Assembly (NCBI GenBank): GCA_907165135.1
Contig: OU015568.1
Coordinates: 11,292,501-11,356,500, forward strand
Direction: 5' to 3'
DNA from: Oikopleura dioica
Taxonomy: Eukaryota; Chordata; Appendicularia; Copelata; Oikopleuridae
Length of the DNA: 64,000 nucleotides
Part shown: positions 44,719 to 57,427 of the stretch, in pieces
Numbering within the stretch: position 1 is the stretch's first letter
How the letters are laid out: each line of letters starts with the position of its first letter
Position numbers and translations under genes: made by a program
The notes under the pieces: generated by a model
The model's database searches: none
Told to the model about the DNA's origin: nothing
What the model saw: the letters and a program-made list of their open reading frames with translations, nothing else

Positions 44719-46135
44719 CAATCTCATATTATCTTACAGCTAAGCAAAATATGATCGTAAGTTAACTATAAAGATAAGACCATTTCTTAGCGCACAATAA
44801 TCATTCACACTATTGACAGCTTTCTTATTATCTTGTCTTATGCATAACTTCGGGCACGTTTTAGTACACGAGGATTTATGACGAGTATCGACGAAACTAT
44901 TTCATTTTTTTTAACTTGAGTTGATTGAGCTTGCGCAAATTTCTCGAAAATGTATCACTTGATTGGCGATTATATTTCGCCGCTACTGACCTTAGTCGTA
45001 GACGATCATATCGTATAACGAATTCAACACCAGAAGCTCTTGAATAAAGACGAATCTCATCTCCCAGTGCCCCTCAACAGATCGTCTCAATCACAGATAA
45101 CACATAATAAGCAGATTTACTCTCAAAAACTCAAGCAGGGACCGGAGGTTAATGACGATTGATGCGTGGTTTTTCAGAAAAAAAATTTTCACTCGAATAG
45201 AATTTACATAATCGCCAATTTTTTAAAAACGAAAACTATTCGTTCAAAATCCTCCTGTCAATTTACAAAGAAAGTTGTCATGTTTCAGTGCGTGTTCATG
45301 TCGCATGAGGTACTTATCATAAATAGTTCTTAGTTCTATCGCCAATCTCAAAAGCCCGTAACAGTAAGCTTGATACAGTAGATGCAGTTCCGGATGGCCT
45401 CGGTAGAATCTAAATTGTTAGAAATTGTTCCTGCTCGCCTTTATCGAAATAGCACTTTTAGGGCTTTCTAAATGTGTATGAATAGAGAGCAAAGAGAGAT
45501 TCGTTGCCGAAGAGTGGTACTCACCAAAATCTGGAGGCATGGACACTTTGGCTTCTTCCGACGAGGCGGCAAGGGCTCTTCAATTTGTGTATCCCCTTCG
45601 CAGAGCAACGTAGACTCTCTTTGTAAGAAGTGCTCAAATACTTATGGTAAGTCGAGTTGTTCAAGTTCACAGTTTCTCTTGACTCGAGGAGGAAGTTATT
45701 CTAAACTACAATTACTGTTTTGCTGGAGACTGTGCGAGTAAACAAAGAGTTAAAGCAACGAAAATAAAACACGCAGATTGCTGCATCAACAAAAAGGCTC
45801 GAATTAATGATCGTCACTAGAATAACCCGAAGCTCTATTATGCCAATTATCGAAGCTTGACTTTGTAACAAAAATAAGCCGTTATACGAAAGCTGGAGCT
45901 TATCCCGTCCGGATCCAGCTCCGGCATTATAAAGTTAGTATCCTGAGCACTCCGTTCCTTACGCGCCGCTTTTTCTTCAGAATGTCCAAGGATCTAATTA
46001 CCTCACGTTAAAACCTATTTTACTGTTTTCACAACATGTCAGAATCGCGACAGGCTTTCTTGATAGTGGCGATGTGAAAATATACTCAAATTATGTAAAG
46101 AGGTAATTTAGAAACAATGTATCAAAAATAGGTTT
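44719..46135. other. gene-poor stretch
   Basis: Only short frames are present. The 89-codon plus frame at 45,472 starts with an ATG but has no splice or family support and is not called. Confidence 0.4.
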
Positions 46136-46680
46136 TTACTCCGTTTTTCTAATATTTATAGCGCGAAAAATCATTGTATAACTTTGAAGATAGCCTATCT
46201 TAGATAGGGGCCAAAAAGGCTGCTGAAAAATAGAGTTCTTGCGATATTTGCCATCTTCTAAAGCGGATTTTAAACCATTCCTTCTTGGATAAATAAAGTG
46301 TATCTGAAAAAAATAATAAATTATCATCGACGTGGAAAAGTAAGAACAGTTCAAAGCTTACCTTGATGATCCGCCAGCTGGCGCAGATAAGAAGCTAGGA
46401 AAACAGTAAGTCTTCCCTTTGAAATGTTGAAAGTAATTTACCGAAACGGCTGTAGTTACACAGAGGAAGGCTTTTCTAGGACTCGGAGTCACACAAAAAC
46501 CGCGCGAGCATAAATTACAGTACTTTTGAGACGGCAAAATGTAAGCCAATCATTTCTTTGAGCTTGAAACTGGTCAAGCCAGAATTAAATTTAATCGAAA
46601 CTGACCCTGTTCTGCAGCTTCAATTAAAATTCTGTCCGGTCCTAGAAGCACTGGATAGTACTTTAAAAACAGGTCACTAA
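46136..46680 (-). CDS. orphan multi-exon gene, 3' part
   Basis: Three exons join cleanly. An exon ending at 46,442 (PSQKYCNLCSRGFCVTPSPR) is followed by a 47-nt GTAAAT...CCTAG intron, an 11-codon exon 46,362-46,394 (LLICASWRIIK), a 58-nt intron and the final exon 46,136-46,303, which ends in a basic tail and TAA. Upstream, 46,605-46,680 reads SDLFLKYYPVLLGPDRILIE before a possible GTCAGT donor, but its phase to the next exon is unresolved. A Cys-rich start and a hydrophobic patch are seen. No family is recognised. Confidence 0.45.
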
Positions 46681-47011
46681 CATTATTATCAATGTTAAAG
46701 TCGAGCAAAAACGTGTTCACGCATTTTCAATTTCATTTTTTTGTCAGAGGCTATATTCCACCGACCTCGGAATCCGGGGTCCGGAAGTTCACTCCGGAAA
46801 GATTATTTTTATGAAAATCGAGTGACCGAGTCCGGAATATTTAAGAGCATTTCGTCGTCTTCAAATTCGTAGTTCTTCATTTCGTTCAAGTTCTTAAACG
46901 AACTTCAGCTTTGAAAAGGTCAAATTTCAGCTTTCAGCATTCTAAAAAGCGAAAAAAATTGCGCAAAAGAAGCGGAGATTAACCCGCCCTTAGATGTAAT
47001 CCATCTCGGGG

Positions 47012-47239
47012 ATGTCTAAATCAATGTCGGATTCCAATCCGCGGTCTCCTCTTTTTCGCAAAATACGAACACACGGAAGAACATGGATCGCTTCCGAAAA
47101 CGAGTGGCTACTGCAGCATGTGAAAACGCAATCGTATTTTACGGAAGAGCTTATCAAAAATACGCCGATGACATCTGATTTCCCGACATTTATTCATCGA
47201 CAAACTAACTCGTTCTTAGACCTTTCGTTTATGAAATAA
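47012..47239 (+). CDS. possible small orphan ORF (75 aa)
   Basis: ATG 47,012 opens 75 codons, starting MSKSMSDSNPRSPLFRKIRT, to TAA. Composition is protein-like and Ser/Thr-rich. No splice sites are needed, but nothing else supports it. Confidence 0.3.
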   Translation: MSKSMSDSNPRSPLFRKIRTHGRTWIASENEWLLQHVKTQSYFTEELIKNTPMTSDFPTFIHRQTNSFLDLSFMK

Positions 47240-48303
47240 GTTAGTTTCATACCTATGTAAGAAGATGAAGGAATCAGGCGGTTTATAAAATCCCAATCTC
47301 TATCCGAATATTTTCATTTCCAACTTCTGAAATGACTTTTAGAGAAGCTCTTTTTCCGGACTACTCGGATTTCAGAAAATTAGAATAATAATTGAAGTAG
47401 ATTTGATTAGCGACTCGAAATGATGGGGAAAATCTCGCGTGTGACTGAATTTACATATCTTTGAAATGCCGTATAATTTTCTTTAAAAATCTAAAACTAG
47501 CTGTCAGACTGTCTAAGAAAAGTTTGCTCTGGGCTGCAGAATTTTCTGCAGGTTGATAGAAAGGGGACGTGGATAGGCTATCTGTGTACGCTTAAACAGT
47601 CAAAAGGCCATAACATTTCTATCTTTATCGGGGCAAGGCTCTTTGATGATAACAGTAAGGGGACACAGACGTTATTTTAAACTTTAGCAGTTTATATCCA
47701 AGACTTCTGTACAGCATAAATAATGCTTTATTATAAAGGTTGCAAGGAAACTCGCAGAGAAAATACAAGAGTACGTAATTGCTATTCAAAGAAAAAACAG
47801 TAACAATATTTACACTCAACATTCAATCCATCTTTCCTGAATTTCGTGCGTTTCCGCCACTATCTCATAGGCTAGTCATAGCTTAAAACGTGTGTTGTAT
47901 GCGAATTTGTCACAATTACTGCCAGCCAAGAGTACTTCTATGATAGGCAGCTGGTACTCAGAATGCTCATTTAATTCTAACTAAAGTTAGACAGCTTAGT
48001 TGCAACAAATTTTGACTGGCACAAAGTCGGATCAGTTTTCATCGCGATATTGCCTTTCTCAAGCTCTCTAACATGCAAGCACTTTCGCATAGAAATTCTA
48101 GAGCAAGACCCGACATGGTAATTTCTATTTGTAGAAGGTGATCTCATACTCGTACTTTTACATGCAAATTTGGATAAGAAAGGTCTTCTGACGGCTAACT
48201 CGGTTCTAGAACAAAATTTGAAGATCAGTTTTTTATCCTAGACGTTGGTTGCCATCGCAACGGACAAAAATCATTATCTGATCGCGTTTTGTTAGAGAAA
48301 AAA
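47240..48303. other. intergenic
   Basis: No supported gene or RNA; only short frames were seen. Confidence 0.4.
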
Positions 48304-48996
48304 ATGGAACTTTCTGACTCAGTTCTGGATATACTCGATCTTGCGGGATTAGACGTGACGAGGGATGGGCCAGAAGCATGTAAGTTTTCAAAATGCGGCG
48401 ATGTTGCTTCCATGAATTGGAATGCCACATATTTCAATAACACACCGTTCCCAGAAGAAATAATCCAAGTTCGTTTAGTCGATAAACACGGCCCAGATGG
48501 AGACATTTTACAACGATGGCGACTTAGTCGAAACATAACGAAACCTGCTGAGGAATCAAGTGATTTCTTTTTGAACAAGTATCTAGGCTCGAAAAAGGAT
48601 CAAGGACATGTTCTTATTAAAACTTCTCCTAAGTGTTACTGTAATCGACAGAAACCACTGATATCTTGGGCGCGTAAGGATCAGACCAAAATCCCGGAAT
48701 GTAGGATAGCCGCACTGTGGTGCTTAATTCCGTGAATCAATCCTCTAAAATCGTCATGTCAGTTTTCCGAACAACTCAAAAGACACTCAAACCATCCAGC
48801 CATCTTTCCGGAGCTCGTCAACCTCAACTGATGAAAGAAAGGCAATCAACATGGCTGTCCAGTGCCAGACTGCAAAATGTCGCGAAGCAAGTGTGCAGAC
48901 GACAGCGAGACAGCATCGCCGGTCGGTGGCTCTTCAGTTCTCTTCCGCAAAGAATCACAAAGGTAACCAGACTGTACTTCAAATAGAGGTTTTTAT
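48304..48996 (+). CDS. possible orphan gene, two or more exons
   Basis: ATG 48,304 opens 143 codons starting MELSDSVLDILDLAGLDVTR, an acidic amphipathic start. A second segment beginning about 48,765 (NMAVQCQTAKCREASVQTTA in one frame) could follow an intron that ends at the TGTCAG acceptor near 48,764. Two frames of the second segment look equally open, so the join is undetermined. No family is recognised. Confidence 0.32.
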
Positions 48997-49865
48997 GACG
49001 ATTTTTTCGGGGAGGAAGTATATCTCTTGTGTCATAAGTATTCCTAGTACTCTGATTAAAAATGACAACATGAAAATATCCTTTTTTTTATCCCTGAATT
49101 TCCGCCTATTTTTTGATCAAATAATAGAGGCTCAATTCAACATGCTGGTCGGAATTCGACATGCAGAAATATATTCGAAAGCCTTCACTTTGATCGACTA
49201 ACCACACGCTCGCTAGAAAAACATCTCGTGGTTTTTATCGACTCAGGTCCGTTTAGAGAAGCTACCGTTTTCGGCTCTTATCAGTCCATCTGTGCATATA
49301 TAATTTAACTTTAGTTGAGAATGTGCTCAATGAGCATTTTTTAATAGGGAAGATTGTGTTAGTTCTAGCGGGGTTATGAGCGCGGAAGAGATAATTATGC
49401 ATATTCCGGATATCCCGCGGGAATGATAACATCCTCACGTTCCGATAAGGAGTCGACATCGCCATGTTTTCGTTTCCTTCCCCTTACCTAACCACCATAC
49501 TCAACCATCCAATTAAGAGTGCCAAACGGAAGCAGAACTTGATTCGGAAGAGTTGACAGTTGTAAGTTCGATGCCCAGCAGATGTGCGCCCCCAGAAGAC
49601 GTAACGTTTTTAAGTGCATGCCCAGACGCGACTCAGGAATTTGGTTGAAATTGCTTTTGATTTTGAGCGTTATTTGTCGAAAGAATGCGAATAACGACCT
49701 GTCGTGGCCAATCTTCTTGAGGCTCGGTATTTTTATTGGAAGTGCTTAAAAAATAGCATCAAGAGCAGCACTTTTAGCTGAACTACAGCTTGCTTATCAG
49801 AATTGATCAATGGCGAGATTTTTCTTAAAATTTCAACCAAAAAAAGAAAACACCTTCGATTGCAG

Positions 49866-50142
49866 AGTTAGAAGAAAACTTCTCCCGAATTCTTGCGGAA
49901 ATCGAAGACGAAGAAAAGAGTCCTCAAGGAAAAAATGATCCAATTCTTGAGTTCCTCCTCCAGCGCCGCGAAGAGATCACCCGCGACGTCCAGCTCATCG
50001 ATCAAGCTCTCGCTTCTACCGTAATCTGTTAGCTACGTGTTACTGCTTCTTTGATGGTCGATCTTATTTACAGTTTGTTGACGATGACGGCTCAACAGTT
50101 ATTCCATTCTTAGTAATACTAATTTCTGAAAACTACACGTAA
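49866..50142 (+). CDS. orphan acidic helical exons
   Basis: An exon at 49,866-50,020 is flanked by a TTGCAG acceptor and a GTAATC donor. It encodes a charged helix including SRILAEIEDEEKSPQGKNDP and LEFLLQRREEITRDVQLIDQ, with a clear coding pattern. It joins in phase to 50,074-50,142, ending ISENYT before TAA. The start exon was not identified. No family is recognised. Confidence 0.5.
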
Positions 50143-50683
50143 TTCTTTATTCTTCTTAAGAGTTTCTCTAAAAATACTCTTCTCTTGACGGAACTATCAA
50201 TTTTAAAATGTTCATGAATGAGTTTTCGCCGAGTAGACAACTCGAGTGCCTCCTCGACCAAAAGTTCCATAATTTACGTTACCGTAAATATTTGCCGTGC
50301 AGCCGAGTTGTTCAATGATCCTTCTTTATTCAAAAATTTGTATCACTATCTCGAATCAAGCTTGCAGTCGAATTTTTAAAACTGACCCTGGGTAATTAGT
50401 ATTTTGGGCTAGATGAGTACTGGTGAATTAATCTGTTTCGAAAATACAAATTCATGCTCAGTTTAACAGATCTTTAGCTTAGCTGCTCGTAAATTTTCTC
50501 ATGCGTTCTATTGAACAACGAATCGAGAAAAAGTCTCTAAAGCTCAAACTTCAAGTTTGAATTTTATGAAAAAACCATCAATTATCATCCCAGAAATGAT
50601 TTTCTCCATTCTACCCTTGGCCACGTTAATAATCCTGTCTTCGAAGGATTCACGCAGTAATGTTTAATCAAAACGGGATTAAG

Positions 50684-51258
50684 GTTTACCGGCAACAAAC
50701 TGATTGAAATCCACGAACTGGTGTCCGCTAAATTTGTAGCTCAAACAATCCGCGATGATCTGGCTTCCTGCGAATCATGCGACGTGGTCATATTCACGAC
50801 CGTTGACAACGAGTTCTTTTTTGCGTCTACTTTTTCGCTCCTCTTCTTTTCAAAAAGAATGACCTGTGAAAACCAGGGCCTATCTAACGGTGGCACGCCT
50901 GTTTTCATAATTCGGTCTGGCGCATGCTCCGAGAAGTTAAGCGATAAGGTGAGATAAGGGACATCTTCTAATAAACGCCAAGGTGATTTTAATCGACCAC
51001 TAGGAAACACAGAAGAGGATTAGAAAACCAACCGTAGAACTCGTTTTCTTGACGCCAGGAGATTCATTAAAAAATAACACTGAGCCATTTCACGGCTTGC
51101 TGATTTTCTTTCAATTACAAGTTCTTCTTGGCTTGAAGAGAAAAAGAAATGATCCGCCAACGTTTTTCCAATTTCGCGGTGATTTATTTAGATAAACTCT
51201 CTTATATCATCGCACTCTTTGAATCCGTTTTGTTTTCACAGGCTGGAAAATTGCGTAA
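50684..51258 (+). CDS. orphan three-exon 3' part
   Basis: Segments 50,684-50,948, 51,004-51,178 and 51,242-51,258 are joined by 55-nt and 63-nt GT-AG introns in phase. They read NKLIEIHELVSAKFVAQTIR, then EQ-poor hydrophobic sequence with four Cys, then KPTVELVFLTPGDSLKNNTE and an end FRGWKIA. A signal-peptide-like ATG frame at 50,598 (MIFSILPLATLIILSS) lies just upstream, but the intervening intron would be too short as read. Function unknown; possibly secreted. Confidence 0.45.
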
Positions 51259-51580
51259 AGCCAGAAAAAACGTTCTGAAAAATAGCGTTCTCGCCGAACT
51301 AAAAATTTCTAAAAATCCGTGTCGCTCTTTATTTTCATAAAATATAAAGGCTCTTTAAAGCGCTCAAACAAAAAAAAGGTCTAAAAATTTAAGATTTCAG
51401 GGTTGAATAAGACTGATGAAATTTTACACCGTTTTTTCAATTAGATTCTAAAGCTAACTGCGCGATTCGCCCTAATTGCTCCAGAGAATTATCTAACATG
51501 GTTCGCATTTTCCACTTTTTTCTGATTCACGCGAAATTTTTACTCCTTCCGGATTTTTTCAATTAATCAGCATCTGGGCC

Positions 51581-51744
51581 CGGCAATCAGAGACAAGATC
51601 CTGAAAGAGCTTGAATAATAGCCGCGTAGCGGCTTTTCAAAAAAGAGAAGCCGTTTTGCGGCTTCGTTCTTAGAAAAGCCGCTACGCGGCTCTCGCTAAA
51701 TCTCTTTTAGGACCCTGATATAAGTTTTTTTCAGCAGGCTGCTG
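51581..51744. repeat. fold-back element copy 2 with three internal palindromes
   Basis: The ends resemble those of 56,783-56,919 (CGGCAA... and ...AGGACCCTGA). The interior has three near-perfect palindromes: AGCCGCGTAGCGGCT (51,620-51,634), AAGCCGTTTTGCGGCTT (51,648-51,664) and AGCCGCTACGCGGCT (51,677-51,691). The first and third also pair with each other. No ORF. Confidence 0.65.
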
Positions 51745-52444
51745 AGCTTTGATCAGCATAAAATGATAATTAAAGATAAAATAAGCTAATATGAGATCGT
51801 CAATTATTGCGAAAAAACGTGTCACAGTCGCATATTTTTGGTCGATTAACACGTTCATTCGCGACAGTTGCGGACAGTTATCATTTATCTTTTACTATAA
51901 ACGTAAAATTTAAAACGAACAGAAAAGCGGTTAGAGTCCGAGCTCGTTTTGATCAATTTTGCGAGATTTATTTTTAAAGCTTGTAATTTACAATTGAAGT
52001 CGTTCGAAACGAACTGTTTCTATCCCAAACATGCGATAAATAAAAAAAGGGCAAGAAGTGGAATAAAACGAATCTGGGCGTTGTTTGTACTTTTAACAAG
52101 AAAGAATAAAATGATTAGGACGAGCAATTATCGGAATAGAATTGATAAGGCATGAAGTCAAGTGCTACATGCTTAGGGCTCAAACAACTGGTCAATTATA
52201 ACTTGATAAAACATGAGCTTGAGTCAGCGTGAGGTTGAGTCAATGATCTTTTTGGACCAAAAATGAAAGGAACAATTTATTTGTTTTATTAGTTCTCACG
52301 ACTTTAAAAAAAAGTTCGAAGCATATTTCCCAAACAAGAAAATCAACACACTGAGTGGTTAACAAGCAAGTATTTTAACTGACCCACACTACGAGCTACT
52401 GGTCACTTACGCGTAAAGGATGGGGATGGGCACCAACGCCCCAG
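51745..52444. other. intergenic, AT-rich
   Basis: No convincing exon, RNA gene or repeat; frames at 51,949-52,155 look like chance. Confidence 0.4.
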
Positions 52445-53157
52445 TCAGGCAAAACATTCCTTCCAATATTTTTGGACCGGAGAGTTCCCATTTCCAAACA
52501 GGATTTTTCCACGAGCATGCACGTTTTGTTCGAATTTTTGGCTGAATTTGAACTTATAAATTTCAAGTTGCTTGAGTATTTTGCTGAAGCTAGCAAGCAA
52601 TTCTTGATAAAAACTGTCTTGGGGAGATTTGTAAGTGTCATGTGCTGAGAAAGTCAAATATATCCAAGTATGTCCATCTTAGCCGTGGAAATCAGTGGTA
52701 CGCTAAGCCTGGCAAGGTATAATTTGCTCGAGCCGATGCGTTCAAAAAGACATCAGTGCTAGAAGGGTTTTAATCAAAGGCTCCAAAACCGCTGCTTCAT
52801 ACAGTCATTAAGTGCTTGAACTGAATCAAAGGGACAGCACAGAGTCCTTGACACGCGGACCATAATAAAAGCAGAAAATGAGAGGGTTAGCTGCAATTCT
52901 AAGGGTGTCCGGCTGTAATCTAACGTAAGGGTCTGAAAGTCCGTTCCCATACTGTAATAAACTGCTGATTCAGTGAACTCTTTCGAGAAATCGTCGTCGC
53001 TCGACACTTGGCTGAGAGAAAAAACGTGGCTACTAATCGGGATTACAATGTAATCGCAAAAAAAATCCTTCAGATACTGCGAAGTAAAAATCCGCATTCT
53101 TACACGCATTTTGGCCCGCCACACGCGCTGGAATTTTTTATCAGCTCGAACTTTCAA
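52445..53157 (-). CDS. possible orphan coding segments
   Basis: Two minus frames with coding-like codon choice are present. The first, 52,774-53,109 from the ATG, includes FTESAVYYSMGTDFQTLTLD and ends in TGA. The second, 52,445-52,657, includes SPQDSFYQELLASFSKILKQ and ends in TGA. They could be separate exons of one gene or neighbouring genes. Splice borders are not resolved, and no family is recognised. Confidence 0.28.
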
Positions 53158-54989
53158 GCCGATTATTTACGATGGAGCCTTATCTAAAATATGAAGCATT
53201 GTTCTTTGCTCGTCAAGATAGTGTCTTCTATAAAAAATATCTAAGTTTATTTTTTCTCTTCCTCTTCCGAGCTTGGCAAGGGTCAATCTTGCCCTGAACC
53301 TTTCAGGGTGCCCCCTGTTCGACATTCGAACTCAGCTTAGGTGCAGTTTGTATTATGCAAATATTATGATGTCGGAGTTGATCTTTTGAGGTTACGAATA
53401 ATCCACGTGCAGCCATCGTTTCGCAATTTTACGGTCAGCGGAGATCGCGAGGATAAGAGAAAATCGCAAATTCTCTTCTCTAAACAAGTTACTCTTCTTC
53501 TGTTATCACAGCTGGGAGTGCCGCTCGTTAATTTTTGACGTTCCTAGAAAGGTTACTTCGATTGATAAAAGTGGTAGTGGGGTTAATAAGTGAAATCGGA
53601 GGGCGATTAACTTATGGTTTCACAAATAATTGCATCATTATTAATCGCTAATTACTGACGCCTCTTTTTCGATAATTTAGACATCAAATTGAGTAATTGA
53701 ATTTCTTGTCGTTTGCGCGAAATTGCTAAAAAGACACCTCTCTTTCTTTCTCCCTGAGTCTAAAAATTCTAGTGTAAGTCGGTTCCGTTCACCCCCGCAA
53801 TCTCATTTTCGGTTTTCCTTCTTTGTAAGTTCCTTCTGGTTTGTCTCAACCCTCTCTTGCATAAGATGATAAAGATAATATTTAACAGTAAAAGCAGAGA
53901 ACTTTCACCTCCGACTGTTTAGCGAAAAAATAAATATTCGGCGCTCGAACATAGCGGTGCCTACCCAAAACATCACAGCCCCAAACGTGAGATCCCATTT
54001 CTCGATAAATCTCTGCCCAGAAAGCTCTGTTTCGCAAATATCTACCGGCAGAGTGAAAAATAAAGCGCCGAATGACGGATTGTCGTGTCAGATTTTCGGA
54101 GCTATTATTAATTGAATTAGAACTGTGAGAGAAGCCTCTAAAGACGACGGTGAAGAATAACCGTCTAATTCTGTTTCGCAATTAGAAACCGTAGACGAAA
54201 TTTTCAGCCGCAAAGAATGATCCACGAATCTATAAAAATCCGTTCCCAAGGCCGACCGATTTTCCATTAGCTTATCTTACACGTAGTATTTTGAGTACGA
54301 GATAATAGAGTGCGATTAATTGATAACGCGGCTTGGAACGGGCGATTCTATGGAATGAAATGTGAGATAACTTGCCGAACATGCCGTTTTCTGTGATGCA
54401 AGATTCTATCTCGCTTGTTTAAAATCGAACAGGGTTCACATAGTACTGGGATTTCTGGTTTTAAGATTGTTCAGCATAAAGTTTACTACCAAATACAGCG
54501 GGATTCTCCCTTAATGTTGAACGCCATCTCAAAAATTATTGACTAGAAATCAATTTCGTAGGTCTAAGGTCCTCTATTGGTTTTTTGTTTACATGGAAAC
54601 GTCGATGATATGTTTAAAGCCTTGCTTTTGTAGGCTTGCAGTTAAAAATTTGTAAGGAACGTAGGAAGGGGATGAGGAAATAGTCTTGACGTTTTTTACA
54701 TAAGGTAAGCGTTTTCTTGGTGACCCTGGCTCGGATGGAGCTAAGAGGCGCGAGCGCAGCGCGGCGCGCGAGTGAGGGCGCTAGCTAGCCCGCGACGCGA
54801 AGCAATCGTGACAGCTCAGGTCACAGTCATCAATAGAGAGAGATTGAGAAGAGGTCACGTCAACTTTGTCCAGAAGAATCTAACGAAGATGAAACTTTCA
54901 ATCATTGCCGCTTCATTGCGAAAGGGTTCGAGATTTTTTTTTCTTTCAAATTCAGAGAATCATAAACGAAGAAAAATTTAAATGAAAAA
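53158..54989. other. intergenic with a GC-rich patch
   Basis: The minus frame at 53,882-54,181 lacks ATG and is doubtful. A striking CG-rich island (GCGCGAGCGCAGCGCGGCGC) lies at about 54,747-54,800, just upstream of a small transmembrane ORF. Confidence 0.4.
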
Positions 54990-55094
54990 ATGTCAACCGT
55001 TGGTTATTTTCTCGTGATAGTCTTACTGACTGTTATTTTTTGCGCCGTTTTGAGTGTTCTTTTCGTCTATTTTTTTGCGTACTCAAAATTGTGA
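54990..55094 (+). CDS. candidate 34-aa transmembrane micropeptide
   Basis: ATG 54,990 opens 34 codons to TGA. The product starts MSTVGYFLVIVLLTVIF and continues as one uninterrupted ~25-residue hydrophobic helix with a short polar end AYSKL. The A-rich context before ATG is favourable for initiation. Single-span micropeptides of this size (for example sarcolipin-class regulators of ion pumps) exist in animals, but no sequence similarity is claimed. Chance AT-rich hydrophobic frames are a real alternative. Confidence 0.35.
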   Translation: MSTVGYFLVIVLLTVIFCAVLSVLFVYFFAYSKL

Positions 55095-56782
55095 ATTAAA
55101 ATTTCCAATTGAAGAAAGAGTGGCTATTTTAAATCAATTCATTTTAAGTTTTAAAATTTTATAGTTCAGTTGTCCATACCTTATCTTCATGCTCATAAAT
55201 TTCTCTCCAGATACTGCAATTTTGTGGAACTCTGCGTAACAAGCACGTGGAAATCGCTCGGATTTGTGGCAAAGGGTCAGCCCCCCCCTATTATACGCTT
55301 TGACTTTTGTTTTGCTTAAGGGTACTACCTTCGATTTCCCCAACATTAGCCTTGAATAACCCTTTACATGGCATGGATAGCGGGTATCATATGGCCTCTA
55401 AAAGTTAAACTATCTTAGATCTTTAATCTGTCAGAGGCGTTTTTGAATAGCTCAATGAAAAGTCGGCTAATTTCTAGCTTAAAAATATCATTGTTGCAAA
55501 AAAAGACTGAATAAACGGCGAAATAGCTCGAAAAGTAGCTTGAAAACTCAGCCTGATTATATTTTTTATATGTAAATTGAACCTTCATCTTAAAAATGAC
55601 AGAAGGTTTTCTTGATTGAAAAAGGAAAAATACCAAAATTAATTTTTTGAAAATTGTGTCTCTATGATTTTGCTAAAATTAAGCATTTTTCAAAATTTGG
55701 CGACGCATTTTTGTCTCTAGAAGCTAAAATTTCTTAGTTCAAGAATTAATGATCTCGCCATAATCCTCATCTTGTTCTGAGCTTCAAAACGACGCCTTAT
55801 TTGAAAGTATCGGACACCAAAAATTTTTTCGGAAAAAATTCTTTCTAGTAAAGAAATCAATTAAAACTCTAATTATTATGAAAACGCTTGACGTTATGAA
55901 TTAAACGTTTGGACCTTTTTTGGTCAGAATTTTATGAGGAATTCATTTCCGATGAAAAATTTAACATAACCGGTCATTGGGGTAATCGACGGTTGTACCC
56001 TTAACCCTGTCCAGCCAGTAGCACGTTTAACCTGTATTTTACGGGCAGCGGGCAAAACGTTGACCCGCAAACGTCATCACACCCAAGGTGTCTGGCAAAT
56101 AAGCCCGTCCAGCGACTCTCGCGGCCCAAAATTATCCACCTGGAAATTCTAAAATTTTTCATAATTACTTCTTTTCTCTTTAAATATAAGCAAGGCGCAT
56201 TTCTGTATATCGGAATGTAGCCAACGAATACGTGTGAAAAAAGTTCGAAACGAGCACATTTTTTTAAAATCTGAACTTTCAAGTTATTTAGCGAAAGCTT
56301 TCTTCCTTGATTTTTTCTTTGACTAAAATTGATGCTCTGGAAGCAGAAATATGTTGGGATAAGAAGCCGCATTTGCAAGAGCATTAGGAGTTTTATCACC
56401 CGACAAGATTACACAAAAAAATCCTGGTCGAGGTCAAGCTAAGCAGACCTCTAACGTTAACTTGAAATTATCTATGTTTGATTTGCTTATCTTCATTAAC
56501 CACTTGTCTACCATTACTGAAAGTCACGGAGCTTCTCTTGTTCACTTTTTTATTTAAAAATCAGAAATTGGAAAAAGCTGGGCGGAACATGAGCGCAGAT
56601 ACTTTTACAACTTGTAAATTACAAGTGCTCAGTAGAAACAATTTTTAACAAATGTGAGCTTCCTAAATAAATTATTCTTACCCTCCTTTTGGGTCGTTTT
56701 GATTTTATTTTTCTTTTATAAATTAAAAAATTTCCGAAAAACAGATAAAAAATAAGTTACTTATTATACTTAAATAACGGCA
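55095..56782. other. AT-rich intergenic
   Basis: A minus frame of 132 codons at 56,001-56,399 starts with GTG and has no splice or family support; not called. No RNA gene seen. Confidence 0.4.
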
Positions 56783-56919
56783 CGGCAACCTGTGTAGAAA
56801 ACCTGAGTCAGGATCTTGAAAGATTTTGATTGGACAGTATTTTTCTAGCGCTTTTAAAAAAGCCGCTTTTATCAGAGCACTTTTAGGACCCTGACTCAGG
56901 TTTTTTGGACAGATTGCCG
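56783..56919. repeat. fold-back element copy 3 (best-preserved)
   Basis: The left end CGGCAACCTGTGTAGAAAAC then CTGAGTCAGGATC is inverted at the right end (reverse complement CGGCAATCTGTCCAAAAAAC then CTGAGTCAGGGTC), an imperfect ~38-bp terminal inverted repeat. The total is 137 bp, with an AAAGCCGCTTTT interior and no ORF. No clear target-site duplication. Confidence 0.7.
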
Positions 56920-57427
56920 AACCAAAGAACTGGTCTACTTTGTCAATTTTGTATTCAATCAGACATTCAGGAAAAAATATCGAGAAAAAAACTGCGCTGC
57001 TATTTTGTCAAGCATTTCTGCTGGGATAACAACGTAGTTACTCGCTAACCACTAGGCCTGCGGTTGCACCTTCAATGCCCAGTAAATATGTGATGATCAA
57101 GTTTAGAAAAAAACAAAGAATGCAGAGAACGTGGCAGTAATGGGCGAGTATGCTCGCAAGCTGCAATTAACCGCATGAAGATAACGGAAAGAAACACTTT
57201 TCGCATTCACCAACTAAACGCGTGAAAACGTGATAACCCCTTTTCAGATAACATTTTCTGCAAAAACGACAAATTCTTCGTTTTCAAGTTAAAATTCCAA
57301 TTTCAAGTTCGAACCTTTTCAATTTTTTAAACTGACCTTTTATTCGGCAATTTCTAATGAATCTGTTATTCCAAGATCTCTTCGATTAGAACGCTCTCAA
57401 ATCGAGGTTGCAATGAAATTGTTTTAG

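Noticed and set aside
56001-56399. 132-codon minus frame
   Set aside because: Starts at GTG, Lys/Phe/Leu-biased AT-rich translation, no exon borders or family signal.
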